Source: Chitinophaga pinensis
GTDB taxonomy: Bacteria > Bacteroidota > Bacteroidia > Chitinophagales > Chitinophagaceae
Length of the DNA: 21,727 nt
Reading direction: 5' to 3'
Assembly (NCBI GenBank): GCA_945866165.1
Contig: CAMBGO010000009.1
Span: 1 to 21,727, forward strand
In this document: piece after piece, positions 1 through 7,752 of the stretch
Numbering within the stretch: position 1 is the stretch's first letter
Layout of the letters: each line of letters starts with the position of its first letter
Notes under the pieces: model-generated
Seen by the model: only the letters and a program-made list of their open reading frames with translations
Told to the model about the DNA's origin: nothing
The model's database searches: none
Made by a program: the position numbers and the translations under genes

Positions 1-1281
1 AGAATCACTTCTGCAGACATCGCTCATCACCTTAATGAGATTTCCCAAAAGGAATCCATCAAGGCTGAAAATGCAGCACTGCAGGTGATTGCACAAAAAT
101 CTGAAGGCTGTATGCGTGATGCGCTAAGCATGCTCGACAAAATTGTAAGTTTCACCAATGCTTCACTCACTTATGCCAATACCCTTGAGCACCTCAATGT
201 ATTAGATGAAGATTATTTTTTCAAATTCCTAGATGCTTTTGAAAAAGAGGAGCTCCCAGTTGTGCTTACTTTATTTGATGAAATTGATAAGAAAGGATTT
301 GAAGGCGACATGTTCCTGAATAACTTTTCAGAATTTTTTAGAAATCTACTTGTCTCTAAAGATCCAAGATCAGCTAGCATTATCAATACTGTTGAGGAAT
401 TCAAACAAAAATATAGCAAGAAAGCAGCATCTATTTCATCAGCATATCTTATTGGTGCACTTAATATTCTCAATGATGCTGAAATTGGATATAAACAATC
501 AAGGAATAAGCGACTTCATATTGAATTTCACCTGATCAGATTAACCCATCTTACTCAAGCTGTGACCCTTTTGTCTGAAGGCTCGATAAATAAAAAAAAA
601 CAACTTGATGACGTAAAGCCTGTTGCATATAGAAATATCCGTTTTACTGAATTCAAATCACGGGCTATAAAAAAAGACAACAAAGAAGAATCTCCTACAG
701 AGGAAACTGAAGAGAAAAAGGAATCTTTGACACCAACAGCCTTTTTAAAAATTGATGAAACATTAATAAAAGAAAAAGAAGCCAAGCAGCAAGTCGTCAA
801 TGAACAAGAGCAACAGACAACAGCTCCCATCGGATTGGGTGCCCTCAAAAAAATCAGGGAACAGATTCAAAATAAAAAACAAGAACAAGGAATAACTCAT
901 ACCCTTACTTACGATAAATTAAAAGAGAATTGGGACGAATACCTTTCGTTGCTTCAACAAAAAAACCAGGTAACAAGTCATAGTAATCTGAGCTTAGCAA
1001 CCTTGAATATTAGAGATGACCAACATTTTGAAATTGTTTCAACATCAAGAATTCAACAACAATTCATTGAAAATGAAAGAATCCCTCTGTTATCCTACCT
1101 GCATGAAAAATTTAATAACAGAAAGATTCAAATGCAAATCATTCTTGATCAGGGTAACGAAGATGCAAATCAGTCATCGGAGCAAACACTTTCACAAAAG
1201 GACCAATACCTTAAAATGATTAGTTTGTACCCCATGGTAAAAGAGCTGAAAGACAAGCTAAACCTGGATCTAGATTACTAA
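1..1281 (+). CDS. dnaX: DNA polymerase III subunit gamma/tau (3' part)
   Basis: Partial: the reading frame is open from base 1, and the first 28 codons (beginning RITSADIAHHL) belong to the protein, so the GTG at 85 is internal. DnaX is the ATPase of the replicative clamp loader. What remains is the end of the AAA+ region (GCMRDALSMLDKI, the conserved RDALS sensor-2 stretch, window residues about 37-49), the domain III collar (to about residue 182, ending near HLIRLTHL) and a charged, lysine/glutamine-rich tau-like tail to residue 426. The N-terminal Walker A and zinc module lie outside the window. Three consecutive AAA codons at 592-600 (K198-K200) form a nine-A run just after domain III. 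A -1 shift there reads ACA ACT TGA, so a short gamma-like product is possible. No clear terminator follows; pdhC begins 124 bp on. Identity is secure from the RDALS region and overall layout. Confidence 0.93.
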   Translation, partial: RITSADIAHHLNEISQKESIKAENAALQVIAQKSEGCMRDALSMLDKIVSFTNASLTYANTLEHLNVLDEDYFFKFLDAFEKEELPVVLTLFDEIDKKGFEGDMFLNNFSEFFRNLLVSKDPRSASIINTVEEFKQKYSKKAASISSAYLIGALNILNDAEIGYKQSRNKRLHIEFHLIRLTHLTQAVTLLSEGSINKKKQLDDVKPVAYRNIRFTEFKSRAIKKDNKEESPTEETEEKKESLTPTAFLKIDETLIKEKEAKQQVVNEQEQQTTAPIGLGALKKIREQIQNKKQEQGITHTLTYDKLKENWDEYLSLLQQKNQVTSHSNLSLATLNIRDDQHFEIVSTSRIQQQFIENERIPLLSYLHEKFNNRKIQMQIILDQGNEDANQSSEQTLSQKDQYLKMISLYPMVKELKDKLNLDLDY

Positions 1282-1405
1282 TATTCCACCTACATTCCAC
1301 GCTAGTTGCCGATTTCGAATTCTTTGAACTGCTCCGCATTGGATTTCCCCTTTTTGATGTAATTTCGGCCTTCAAAATCTTTAATAACCAAAACGAAAAT
1401 CGGTT

Positions 1406-3010
1406 ATGGCAGAAGTGATCAGAATGCCGCTCCTCAGTGATACAATGACGGAAGGCAAGATCGTGAAATGGAACAAAAAAGTTGGCGACCTAGTAAAGGC
1501 TGACGACTCTATTGCAGATGTGGAAACCGACAAGGCTACCATGGACGTTGTGGGTTATGCAGATGGCACCTTGCTATATATTGGATTGAATGAAGGTGAG
1601 GCCGCCAAAGTAAATGACATTATTGCAATCATTGGAAAACCAGGTGAGGATATTCAGTCATATTTAAAAAATGAAACCGCACCTGCCGAAAAACCTATAG
1701 CAACGGCAACAGCACCATCACTGCAAACAGCACCTACAAACTCTATTACACCCGAACAACTTGGTGTAACTGTTATCAGGATGCCATTGTTAAGTGATAC
1801 CATGACCTCCGGTAAAATTGTTCAATGGAATAAGAAAGTTGGAGAAAAAGTAAAAAGTGATGACAACCTTGTAGATGTTGAAACCGATAAAGCTACGATG
1901 GAAGTAGTAGGTTATACTGAAGGAACACTACTTCATATTGGCGTTAAAGATGGTGAATCTGCAAACGTTAATGATATCATTGCAATAATAGGAAAGGAAG
2001 GAACTGATATAAGTGGACTGCTGGTTTCACTCAACAACCCTACAACAACAGCACCACCAGCTACCCCTCCAGCACAAACTCAACTACCCGCCCAAGAAAC
2101 TCCAAAGACAGCTGCCATTGAGCCTCTAGTTTCAATCGAAGTTTCAGACAGCAGGCTAAAAGTATCTCCTCTGGCAAAAATGATTGCCAAGGAAAAAGGA
2201 ATAGACCTCAAACAAGTAGTTGGAACCGGTGATAGTGGAAGGATTACAAAAAAAGACATTGACGGATTCAACCCATCAACATCAACCAGTGCACAATCAA
2301 TGCCTGCTAGAACATTTGTTGCAGGTAAAGAAAGCAGTTATGATACACAACTCACTTCAATGCGAAAAACCATCGCAAGAAGACTAGGAGAAAGCATGTT
2401 CACAGCACCACATTTCTATCTCAGGATGGAAATTAATATGGATAATGCAATGAGCATTAGAACACAATTAAATGAAATTAGTCCTTCAAAAATTTCATTC
2501 CAAGACATGCTAATCAAAGCATGTGCGCTTTCACTAAAAAAACACCCAGCGGTTAATAGTAGCTGGATGGGAGAATTCATCAGAACATATGACCATGTTC
2601 ATATTGGTTCAGCTATCGCACTCCCAGAAGGATTGATAGTTCCTGTTATCAAATTTGCAGATCAAAAAAGCCTTTCGGATATTTCAGCAGAATCAAAAGA
2701 ACTGTACGACAAAGCAAGAAATAAAAAAATACAGCCACAAGATTTCACAGGAAATACTTTCACTATCTCTAATCTTGGAATGATGGATATTGATGATTTC
2801 ACAGCCATCATCAACCCTCCAGATAGCTGCATCCTTGCCGTTGGAAAAATTAAAGAGATAGTAATTAAAAAGGGTGATGGATTTACCACCACCAATGTGA
2901 TGAAACTAACCTTGAGTTGTGACCACAGAAGTGTTGATGGCGCTGTAGGTGCAGCATTCCTTCAAACATTGAAAAAATACATGGAGAATCCAGTACGAAT
3001 GCTGGTTTGA
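1406..3010 (+). CDS. pdhC: Pyruvate dehydrogenase E2 (dihydrolipoamide acetyltransferase)
   Basis: E2 core of the pyruvate dehydrogenase complex; it moves acetyl groups from E1 to CoA on lipoyl arms in the cytoplasm. The 534 residues show two tandem lipoyl domains (about 3-80 and 122-198) with lipoylation motif ETDKA at K43 and K162. An Ala/Pro/Thr linker follows, then a peripheral-subunit-binding domain (about 250-288, VSPLAKMIAKEKGIDL) and the acetyltransferase domain (about 310-534) ending in DHRSVDG, with catalytic H507 and D511. The two lipoyl domains are very alike, suggesting an internal duplication. The opening MAEVIRMPLLSDTMTEG is the usual N-terminus, which fixes the start. E1 and E3 genes are not adjacent. 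The complex type (pyruvate rather than branched-chain or 2-oxoglutarate) is inferred from the MPLLSDTM-type lipoyl domains and the two-lipoyl layout, and is less certain than the E2 family itself. Confidence 0.92.
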   Translation: MAEVIRMPLLSDTMTEGKIVKWNKKVGDLVKADDSIADVETDKATMDVVGYADGTLLYIGLNEGEAAKVNDIIAIIGKPGEDIQSYLKNETAPAEKPIATATAPSLQTAPTNSITPEQLGVTVIRMPLLSDTMTSGKIVQWNKKVGEKVKSDDNLVDVETDKATMEVVGYTEGTLLHIGVKDGESANVNDIIAIIGKEGTDISGLLVSLNNPTTTAPPATPPAQTQLPAQETPKTAAIEPLVSIEVSDSRLKVSPLAKMIAKEKGIDLKQVVGTGDSGRITKKDIDGFNPSTSTSAQSMPARTFVAGKESSYDTQLTSMRKTIARRLGESMFTAPHFYLRMEINMDNAMSIRTQLNEISPSKISFQDMLIKACALSLKKHPAVNSSWMGEFIRTYDHVHIGSAIALPEGLIVPVIKFADQKSLSDISAESKELYDKARNKKIQPQDFTGNTFTISNLGMMDIDDFTAIINPPDSCILAVGKIKEIVIKKGDGFTTTNVMKLTLSCDHRSVDGAVGAAFLQTLKKYMENPVRMLV

Positions 3011-3023
3011 CAATAAAAAAATG

Positions 3024-3050
3024 AAAGTCGGTTTAATACCGACTTTTTTT
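3024..3050 (+). terminator. Intrinsic terminator after pdhC
   Basis: AAAGTCGGT (3024-3032) pairs with ACCGACTTT (3038-3046) around a 5-base loop and is followed by a T run to 3050. It begins 13 bases after the pdhC stop. Outer A- and T-rich flanks (aaatgaaa / tttcattt) could lengthen the stem to the next gene's start codon at 3061. Confidence 0.85.
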
Positions 3051-3060
3051 ATTTCATTTT

Positions 3061-3426
3061 ATGAATACAAAAAAAACATTGGTGCTAGGCGCCTCCTCGA
3101 ATCCTGAACAATATAGCCACATGGCTGTAAAAAAGCTTATTGCTGCAGGGCACCCTGTAGAAGCTATTGGAAAATCTCCCATCAATATAGATGGCATTCA
3201 GGTTGAAACCGATAAACTAGCATTTGAAAACATACACACTGTAACACTCTACCTCAATCCTCAACGGCAGGAAGAATACGAAAGCTATATTATATCACTC
3301 CACCCATCACGCATCATCTTTAACCCAGGCGCAGAAAATGAACCGTTTAAGGCACTGGCAGAAAAAGAAGGTATCGAAACCATCAATGCCTGCACCCTCG
3401 TATTGTTATCCACTGGAGCATATTAA
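3061..3426 (+). CDS. CoA-binding domain protein (YccU-like)
   Basis: 121 residues forming a single Rossmann-type CoA-binding domain (CoA_binding_2 family). Visible marks are the N-terminal nucleotide-binding loop VLGASSNP (residues 8-15), NPGAEN (88-93) and the C-terminal ACTLVLL (110-116). Family members are small cytoplasmic proteins that bind CoA or a similar nucleotide; the physiological role is not known and none is assigned here. Starting at 3061 keeps the conserved glycine loop, which a later start at 3121 would delete. The start lies only 10 bases after the T run of the pdhC terminator, leaving no room for an ordinary promoter between them. It must be expressed by read-through or from a promoter overlapping the hairpin or the pdhC end. 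gltX follows after about 50-95 bp, depending on its start. Confidence 0.85.
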   Translation: MNTKKTLVLGASSNPEQYSHMAVKKLIAAGHPVEAIGKSPINIDGIQVETDKLAFENIHTVTLYLNPQRQEEYESYIISLHPSRIIFNPGAENEPFKALAEKEGIETINACTLVLLSTGAY

Positions 3427-3464
3427 CTATCTACTAGCATCACAACAAAAATCTACTGCTCATT

Positions 3465-3470
3465 AAGGAG
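3465..3470 (+). promoter_or_regulatory. Shine-Dalgarno-like AAGGAG before upstream gltX ATG
   Basis: AAGGAG lies 8 bases before an in-frame ATG at 3479. Such a strong match is unusual in this window, where most genes lack one. It supports a gltX start at 3479 and conflicts with the -7 box at 3506, which supports the start at 3521. Confidence 0.4.
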
Positions 3471-3505
3471 TATTTCAAATGACTTCATCCATTGAAGCTT
3501 CTGCT

Positions 3506-3513
3506 TATCTTTG
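3506..3513 (+). promoter_or_regulatory. Bacteroidota-type -7 box (TATCTTTG) for gltX
   Basis: TATCTTTG is a perfect match to the TAnnTTTG -7 consensus and ends 7 bases before the ATG at 3521. No TTG is seen at the usual -33 spacing, so this is a candidate only. The same close placement is seen before tsaE and copA. Confidence 0.45.
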
Positions 3514-3520
3514 TGGCATG

Positions 3521-5056
3521 ATGGAAAAGCAGGTTAGGGTTCGTTTTGCACCTAGTCCGACAGGTGGACTGCACTTAGGTGGTGTAAGAACAGCATTGTA
3601 TAATTATCTCTTCGCAAAAAAACATGGAGGCACTTTCATCCTTCGAATAGAAGATACCGACCAAGGAAGGTATGTGGAAGGTGCTGAACAATATATTATT
3701 GACAGTTTAGAATGGTGTGGTATAGGACCAGATGAAGGTCCGCACAAAGGCGGATCCATGGGTCCATATAGACAAAGTGAAAGAAAGGAACGTTATCTAA
3801 AGCATGCTGAAAAGCTTGTAGCTGATGGTGTTGCATACTATGCTTTTGATACAACGCAAGAACTTGAAGAGATGAGGGAAAAGTTTAAATCAGAACAAAA
3901 CCCTTCTCCACAATACAATGCATCGATTAGAATGGAAATGAAAAATTCCATTTCACTTCCTCCAGAAGAAGTTGAGAAGCTCATCATAGAAGGAATGCCA
4001 TACGTAATTAGAATCAAGGTTCCAGCTTCAACAAATGTTACATTAAATGATATGATCAGAGGTGAAGTAACATTCAATACTGATCAATTAGACGATAAGG
4101 TTTTGCTCAAAGCTGATGGAATGCCTACATATCACTTGGCCGTTGTGGTTGATGACTATGAAATGAAGATCAGTCATGCTTTCCGTGGAGAGGAATGGCT
4201 ACCCTCCGCGCCTATTCATGTGCTATTATGGGAATACCTTGGCTGGAAAAATGACATGCCTAAATGGGCTCATCTTCCCTTGATACTAAAGCCCGATGGG
4301 AAAGGCAAGTTAAGCAAACGCGATGGCGACAAGCTTGGCTTTCCGGTTTTTGCAATGGATTGGAAAGATCCAAAAACTGGAGAAACCACAAAGGGTTTCA
4401 AAAAAATGGGATTTCTTCCAGAAGCATTCATTAATATGTTGGCTTTGCTTGGATGGAATGATGGAAGCAATGAAGAAGTGGCAGATATTGTGCAGCTTAC
4501 AGAGAGATTTACCATTGAGCGAATACACAAAGGGGGTGCTAAATTTGATTTTGAAAAAGCAAAGTGGTTCAATGGAGAATGGATCAAACGAAGTAGCGAT
4601 GCATATTTACTTCCTCTTGTAAAAACGATTCTATTTGAAAAAGGCATTCAGGCAAATGATGAAAAAACCTTGATGCTCATTGGGTTGGTAAAGGAAAGAT
4701 GCCAATTATTACAAGATTTTCATGCACAAACTTCTTACTTTTTTGAATCACCTAAGGTGATAGATTCATCTTCTGTAAAACCAAAATGGGATGACAAGAA
4801 AAATAATTTTTTTACTGCCTGGAAAAAAACAATTGCTGACCTTGGTGAATGGACGACTGAACAAATAGAAAATTCATTTAAGCTGGATGCTGGAAAACAT
4901 GAGTTGAAGACCGGAGAACTACAACTACCTTTACGAATCATGCTTGTAGGTGGAAAATTTGGACCCCCTGTTTTTGAAATAGCACAAAATATCGGGAAAG
5001 AAGAAACGATAAAAAGGATTGAGTTTGGAATAAAATCAATTAATGAACTTTCCTAA
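3521..5056 (+). CDS. gltX: Glutamate--tRNA ligase
   Basis: Charges tRNA(Glu) with glutamate in the cytoplasm (class I synthetase). Numbered from 3521, the HIGH-type motif is HLGG (residues 18-21, within FAPSPTGGLHLGG), IEDTDQGR follows, and the KMSKS loop is KLSKR (263-267). The C-terminal anticodon-binding region completes 511 residues, a normal length. The frame is open to an earlier ATG at 3479 with a good AAGGAG (3465-3470), which would add MTSSIEASAYLCGM. I prefer 3521 because MEKQVRVRFAPSPTG is the standard opening and a perfect TATCTTTG -7 box sits just before it; 3479 remains possible. The next gene starts 9 bp after the stop, so gltX, the B12-domain gene and the hydratase are probably cotranscribed. 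Nothing in the sequence decides whether it is discriminating or also charges tRNA(Gln). Confidence 0.95.
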   Translation: MEKQVRVRFAPSPTGGLHLGGVRTALYNYLFAKKHGGTFILRIEDTDQGRYVEGAEQYIIDSLEWCGIGPDEGPHKGGSMGPYRQSERKERYLKHAEKLVADGVAYYAFDTTQELEEMREKFKSEQNPSPQYNASIRMEMKNSISLPPEEVEKLIIEGMPYVIRIKVPASTNVTLNDMIRGEVTFNTDQLDDKVLLKADGMPTYHLAVVVDDYEMKISHAFRGEEWLPSAPIHVLLWEYLGWKNDMPKWAHLPLILKPDGKGKLSKRDGDKLGFPVFAMDWKDPKTGETTKGFKKMGFLPEAFINMLALLGWNDGSNEEVADIVQLTERFTIERIHKGGAKFDFEKAKWFNGEWIKRSSDAYLLPLVKTILFEKGIQANDEKTLMLIGLVKERCQLLQDFHAQTSYFFESPKVIDSSSVKPKWDDKKNNFFTAWKKTIADLGEWTTEQIENSFKLDAGKHELKTGELQLPLRIMLVGGKFGPPVFEIAQNIGKEETIKRIEFGIKSINELS

Positions 5057-5065
5057 CAATATAGT

Positions 5066-5488
5066 ATGAATACCATTCAAGCAAACAGACCATTACGCAT
5101 CTTGATTGCCAAAGTTGGATTGGATGGGCACGACCGTGGGGCAAAAGTAATAGCAACTTCCCTACGCGATGCAGGAATGGAAGTGATTTATACTGGATTA
5201 AGACAAACTCCTGAAATGGTTGTGAATGCTGCACTGCAAGAAGATGTTGATGCAATTGGGATCAGTATATTATCCGGCGCCCACATGACTGTCTTCACAA
5301 AGGTCATTACATTGATGAAAGAAAAAAAGATGAATGATGTATTGCTCACAGGCGGGGGTATCATTCCAGAAAACGATCGAAAAGCACTTGAAGAGATGGG
5401 AGTAGGAACACTGTTTCCACCAGGCACCCCATCAAAAACAATCGCAAGTTATATTAGAGAATGGGTTTCAAAAAACAGGTCATTTTAA
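5066..5488 (+). CDS. Stand-alone B12-binding domain of acyl-CoA mutase type
   Basis: 140 residues that match the C-terminal cobalamin-binding domain of methylmalonyl-CoA mutase, or the separate small subunit of isobutyryl- and 2-hydroxyisobutyryl-CoA mutases. Seen: DGHDRG (20-25) with H22 as the expected lower axial cobalt ligand, SILSG (67-71) and GGGIIP (96-101), the three signatures of this fold. There is no substrate-binding TIM barrel in the same frame or next door, so it must pair with a large subunit encoded elsewhere or act alone. It lies 9 bp after gltX and 9 bp before an enoyl-CoA hydratase, which fits acyl-CoA or propionate/branched-chain degradation. Domain identity is firm; the substrate and partner are not. 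Other B12-domain roles (sensor, methyltransferase) are less likely because the DGHDRG context is mutase-like. Confidence 0.85.
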   Translation: MNTIQANRPLRILIAKVGLDGHDRGAKVIATSLRDAGMEVIYTGLRQTPEMVVNAALQEDVDAIGISILSGAHMTVFTKVITLMKEKKMNDVLLTGGGIIPENDRKALEEMGVGTLFPPGTPSKTIASYIREWVSKNRSF

Positions 5489-5497
5489 TTTTTCAAT

Positions 5498-6277
5498 ATG
5501 CAGGATAATAAAATAGTACAATGCGAAGTTGCAGATGGAATGATGATAATCACAATCAACAGACCTGAAAAACTCAATGCGCTAAATGAAGATGTATTGA
5601 ATGAATTGAATGAAGCCATCATATTACTAAATAAAGAAGATTCAATTAAAGGAGCAATCATAACCGGGGCAGGTGAAAAAGCATTTGTTGCTGGTGCAGA
5701 CATTGCAGGATTTTTAAAAGCCCCCAATGAAAGTGGAAAATTATTAGCACAAAAAGGGCAGGCAATTTTCTTAAGCATAGAACAATCTACCAAGCCAATT
5801 ATAGCTGCCATAAATGGGTATGCATTGGGGGGAGGTTGTGAACTGGCAATGAGCTGTCATTTTCGCACAGCATCTGAAAATGCAAAATTCGGACAACCAG
5901 AAATCAACCTTGGTATTATCCCCGGATATGGCGGCACTCAACGCTTGCCGAAAATAATTGGTAAAGGAAGGGCCATGGAAATGATCATGACAGGAAAAAC
6001 AATAGATTCAGCTGAAGCCTTTTCGATTGGATTAATCAATCATGTCTGTAAGCAAGAAGAGTTAATGAGCTATACTACAAGCATCTTGAAAACAATCATT
6101 GAAAAATCCACCATTGCGATTGCTCAAATAATTAAATCAATAAATGCAAGCGAAGGCGATGAAGTAGTTGGATATGAAACAGAAGCGATCTGCTTTGGGG
6201 AGGCTTTCAAAACAGATGATATGAAAGAGGGGGTAACTGCATTTCTTGAAAAAAGAAAACCGGTTTTCAAAAAATAG
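5498..6277 (+). CDS. Enoyl-CoA hydratase/isomerase family protein
   Basis: Crotonase-fold enzyme of 259 residues, the usual length for a single-domain enoyl-CoA hydratase, which adds water to trans-2-enoyl-CoA in fatty-acid or amino-acid degradation. Oxyanion-hole elements are AFVAGADI (62-69) and NGYALGGG (106-113). Both acid/base glutamates of true hydratases are present: E115 in GGCELAM and E135 in GQPEINLGIIPG. Retention of both favours hydratase over isomerase or decarboxylase relatives. It follows the B12-domain gene by 9 bp, so a shared acyl-CoA pathway is a reasonable inference. fumC begins 63 bp downstream. Exact chain-length or substrate preference cannot be read from the sequence. 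Confidence 0.9.
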   Translation: MQDNKIVQCEVADGMMIITINRPEKLNALNEDVLNELNEAIILLNKEDSIKGAIITGAGEKAFVAGADIAGFLKAPNESGKLLAQKGQAIFLSIEQSTKPIIAAINGYALGGGCELAMSCHFRTASENAKFGQPEINLGIIPGYGGTQRLPKIIGKGRAMEMIMTGKTIDSAEAFSIGLINHVCKQEELMSYTTSILKTIIEKSTIAIAQIIKSINASEGDEVVGYETEAICFGEAFKTDDMKEGVTAFLEKRKPVFKK

Positions 6278-6340
6278 TTCAATAGCAATTCAACAACTCA
6301 AAAAGCAATATCACTAACTTTATAAGATTAAACCAACTAC

Positions 6341-7741
6341 ATGGAATACAGGATTGAAAAAGATACTATGGGAGAAGTGAAAGTGCCGGTTGATGCAATC
6401 TATGGTGCACAAACCCAGCGCAGCATTGACAATTTCAAAATTGCACAAGACATCAACAGGATGCCCAAGGAAATCATATATGCATTTGCCTATCTAAAAA
6501 AAGCTGCTGCCATAACAAATTTTGAAGCAGGTATTCTTGATGAAGAAAAATCAATTCTTATCGGTGAAGTGTGTGACGAAATTTTAGAAGGCACATTGAA
6601 TGACGCATTCCCACTCGTTGTTTGGCAAACTGGTAGCGGAACACAAAGTAATATGAATGTAAATGAGGTTGTTGCTTATAGGGGTCATGTAAAAAAGGGT
6701 GGATCGTTAACTGATAAGGATAAATTTCTTCATCCAAATGATGATGTAAACAAATCACAATCATCCAACGATACTTTCCCAACTGCAATGCATATAGCAG
6801 CCTATAAAATGTTGGTTGAAATAACCATCCCTGGAATTGAGAAACTGAGAAATACCCTTGCAGCAAAAAGCAAAGACTACATGCATGTAGTGAAAATAGG
6901 AAGGACGCATTTTATGGATGCTACGCCATTGACGCTCGGACAAGAATTCAGTGGCTATGTTTCACAATTAGACCATGGCATCAAAGCCATCAAAAATACA
7001 TTATCACATCTCTCAGAACTTGCATTGGGTGGAACTGCAGTAGGAACAGGAATTAACACGCCAAACGGATATGCAGAAAATGTTGCAAAGCACATTGCAA
7101 CACTTACTGGCCTTCCCTTTATTACAGCTGAAAATAAATTTGAGGCACTTGCTGCGCATGATGCCATTGTTGAAGCACATGGTGCTTTAAAAACAGTTGC
7201 AGTAAGCCTTATGAAAATCGCCAATGACATACGCATGCTTTCATCAGGACCCCGCAGTGGAATTGGTGAAATATTTATTCCTGACAATGAACCAGGATCT
7301 TCAATCATGCCAGGAAAAGTAAATCCAACACAATGTGAAGCACTCACCATGATTGCAGCACAAGTAATGGGAAATGATGTTGCGATTGGAATCGGTGGTG
7401 CTACAGGTCATTTTGAATTAAATGTGTTCAAACCAGTAATGATCTATAATTTCCTTCACAGTGCTAGGTTAATTGGTGATGGTTGTGTAAGCTTTAATGA
7501 TAAATGCGCAATTGGAATCGAGCCGCTTTTTGAGAATATCGATAAACACCTGAATAATTCATTGATGTTGGTAACAGCACTCAATACCAAAATAGGTTAT
7601 TACAAGGCGGCTGAAATTGCTCAAAAAGCACACAAAGAAGGAACTACATTAAAAGTAATGGCTGTAAAGCTAGGGTACTTAACAGAGGAAGAATTTGATG
7701 CATGGGTCATACCATCAGACATGGTTGGAAAAATTAAGTAA
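6341..7741 (+). CDS. fumC: Fumarate hydratase, class II
   Basis: Iron-independent fumarase, interconverting fumarate and malate in the TCA cycle as a cytoplasmic homotetramer. 466 residues, the normal FumC length. Visible are the N-terminal substrate region (VWQTGSGTQSNMNVNEV), GRTHFMDATPLTLGQE with H190, and the superfamily signature GSSIMPGKVNP (319-329) in which S320 is the expected catalytic serine. The C-terminal domain is intact. A TAACTTTA stretch 18 bases before the ATG differs from the -7 consensus only in its last base, so a promoter of its own is possible besides read-through from the hydratase. The stop is 11 bp from the stop of the converging nucleotidyltransferase gene, with no hairpin between. 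Aspartate ammonia-lyase is the main alternative in the superfamily; the active-site motifs favour fumarase. Confidence 0.93.
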   Translation: MEYRIEKDTMGEVKVPVDAIYGAQTQRSIDNFKIAQDINRMPKEIIYAFAYLKKAAAITNFEAGILDEEKSILIGEVCDEILEGTLNDAFPLVVWQTGSGTQSNMNVNEVVAYRGHVKKGGSLTDKDKFLHPNDDVNKSQSSNDTFPTAMHIAAYKMLVEITIPGIEKLRNTLAAKSKDYMHVVKIGRTHFMDATPLTLGQEFSGYVSQLDHGIKAIKNTLSHLSELALGGTAVGTGINTPNGYAENVAKHIATLTGLPFITAENKFEALAAHDAIVEAHGALKTVAVSLMKIANDIRMLSSGPRSGIGEIFIPDNEPGSSIMPGKVNPTQCEALTMIAAQVMGNDVAIGIGGATGHFELNVFKPVMIYNFLHSARLIGDGCVSFNDKCAIGIEPLFENIDKHLNNSLMLVTALNTKIGYYKAAEIAQKAHKEGTTLKVMAVKLGYLTEEEFDAWVIPSDMVGKIK

Positions 7742-7752
7742 TACTTATAAGG

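Noticed and set aside
1360..1367. TAATTTCG as a -7 box for pdhC
   Set aside because: One mismatch in the key TTTG, no convincing -33 element, and 38 bases to the start; too weak to annotate.
4270..4647. 125-residue minus-strand frame inside gltX
   Set aside because: Fully within the conserved synthetase and overlaps its KLSKR loop; a shadow frame.
6955..7350. 131-residue minus-strand frame inside fumC
   Set aside because: Shadow of the conserved fumarase frame, including the GSSIMPGKVNP region; no independent features.
7742..7752. Terminator between convergent fumC and the nucleotidyltransferase
   Set aside because: The 11-bp gap has no hairpin or T tract; termination must use the gene ends or Rho.
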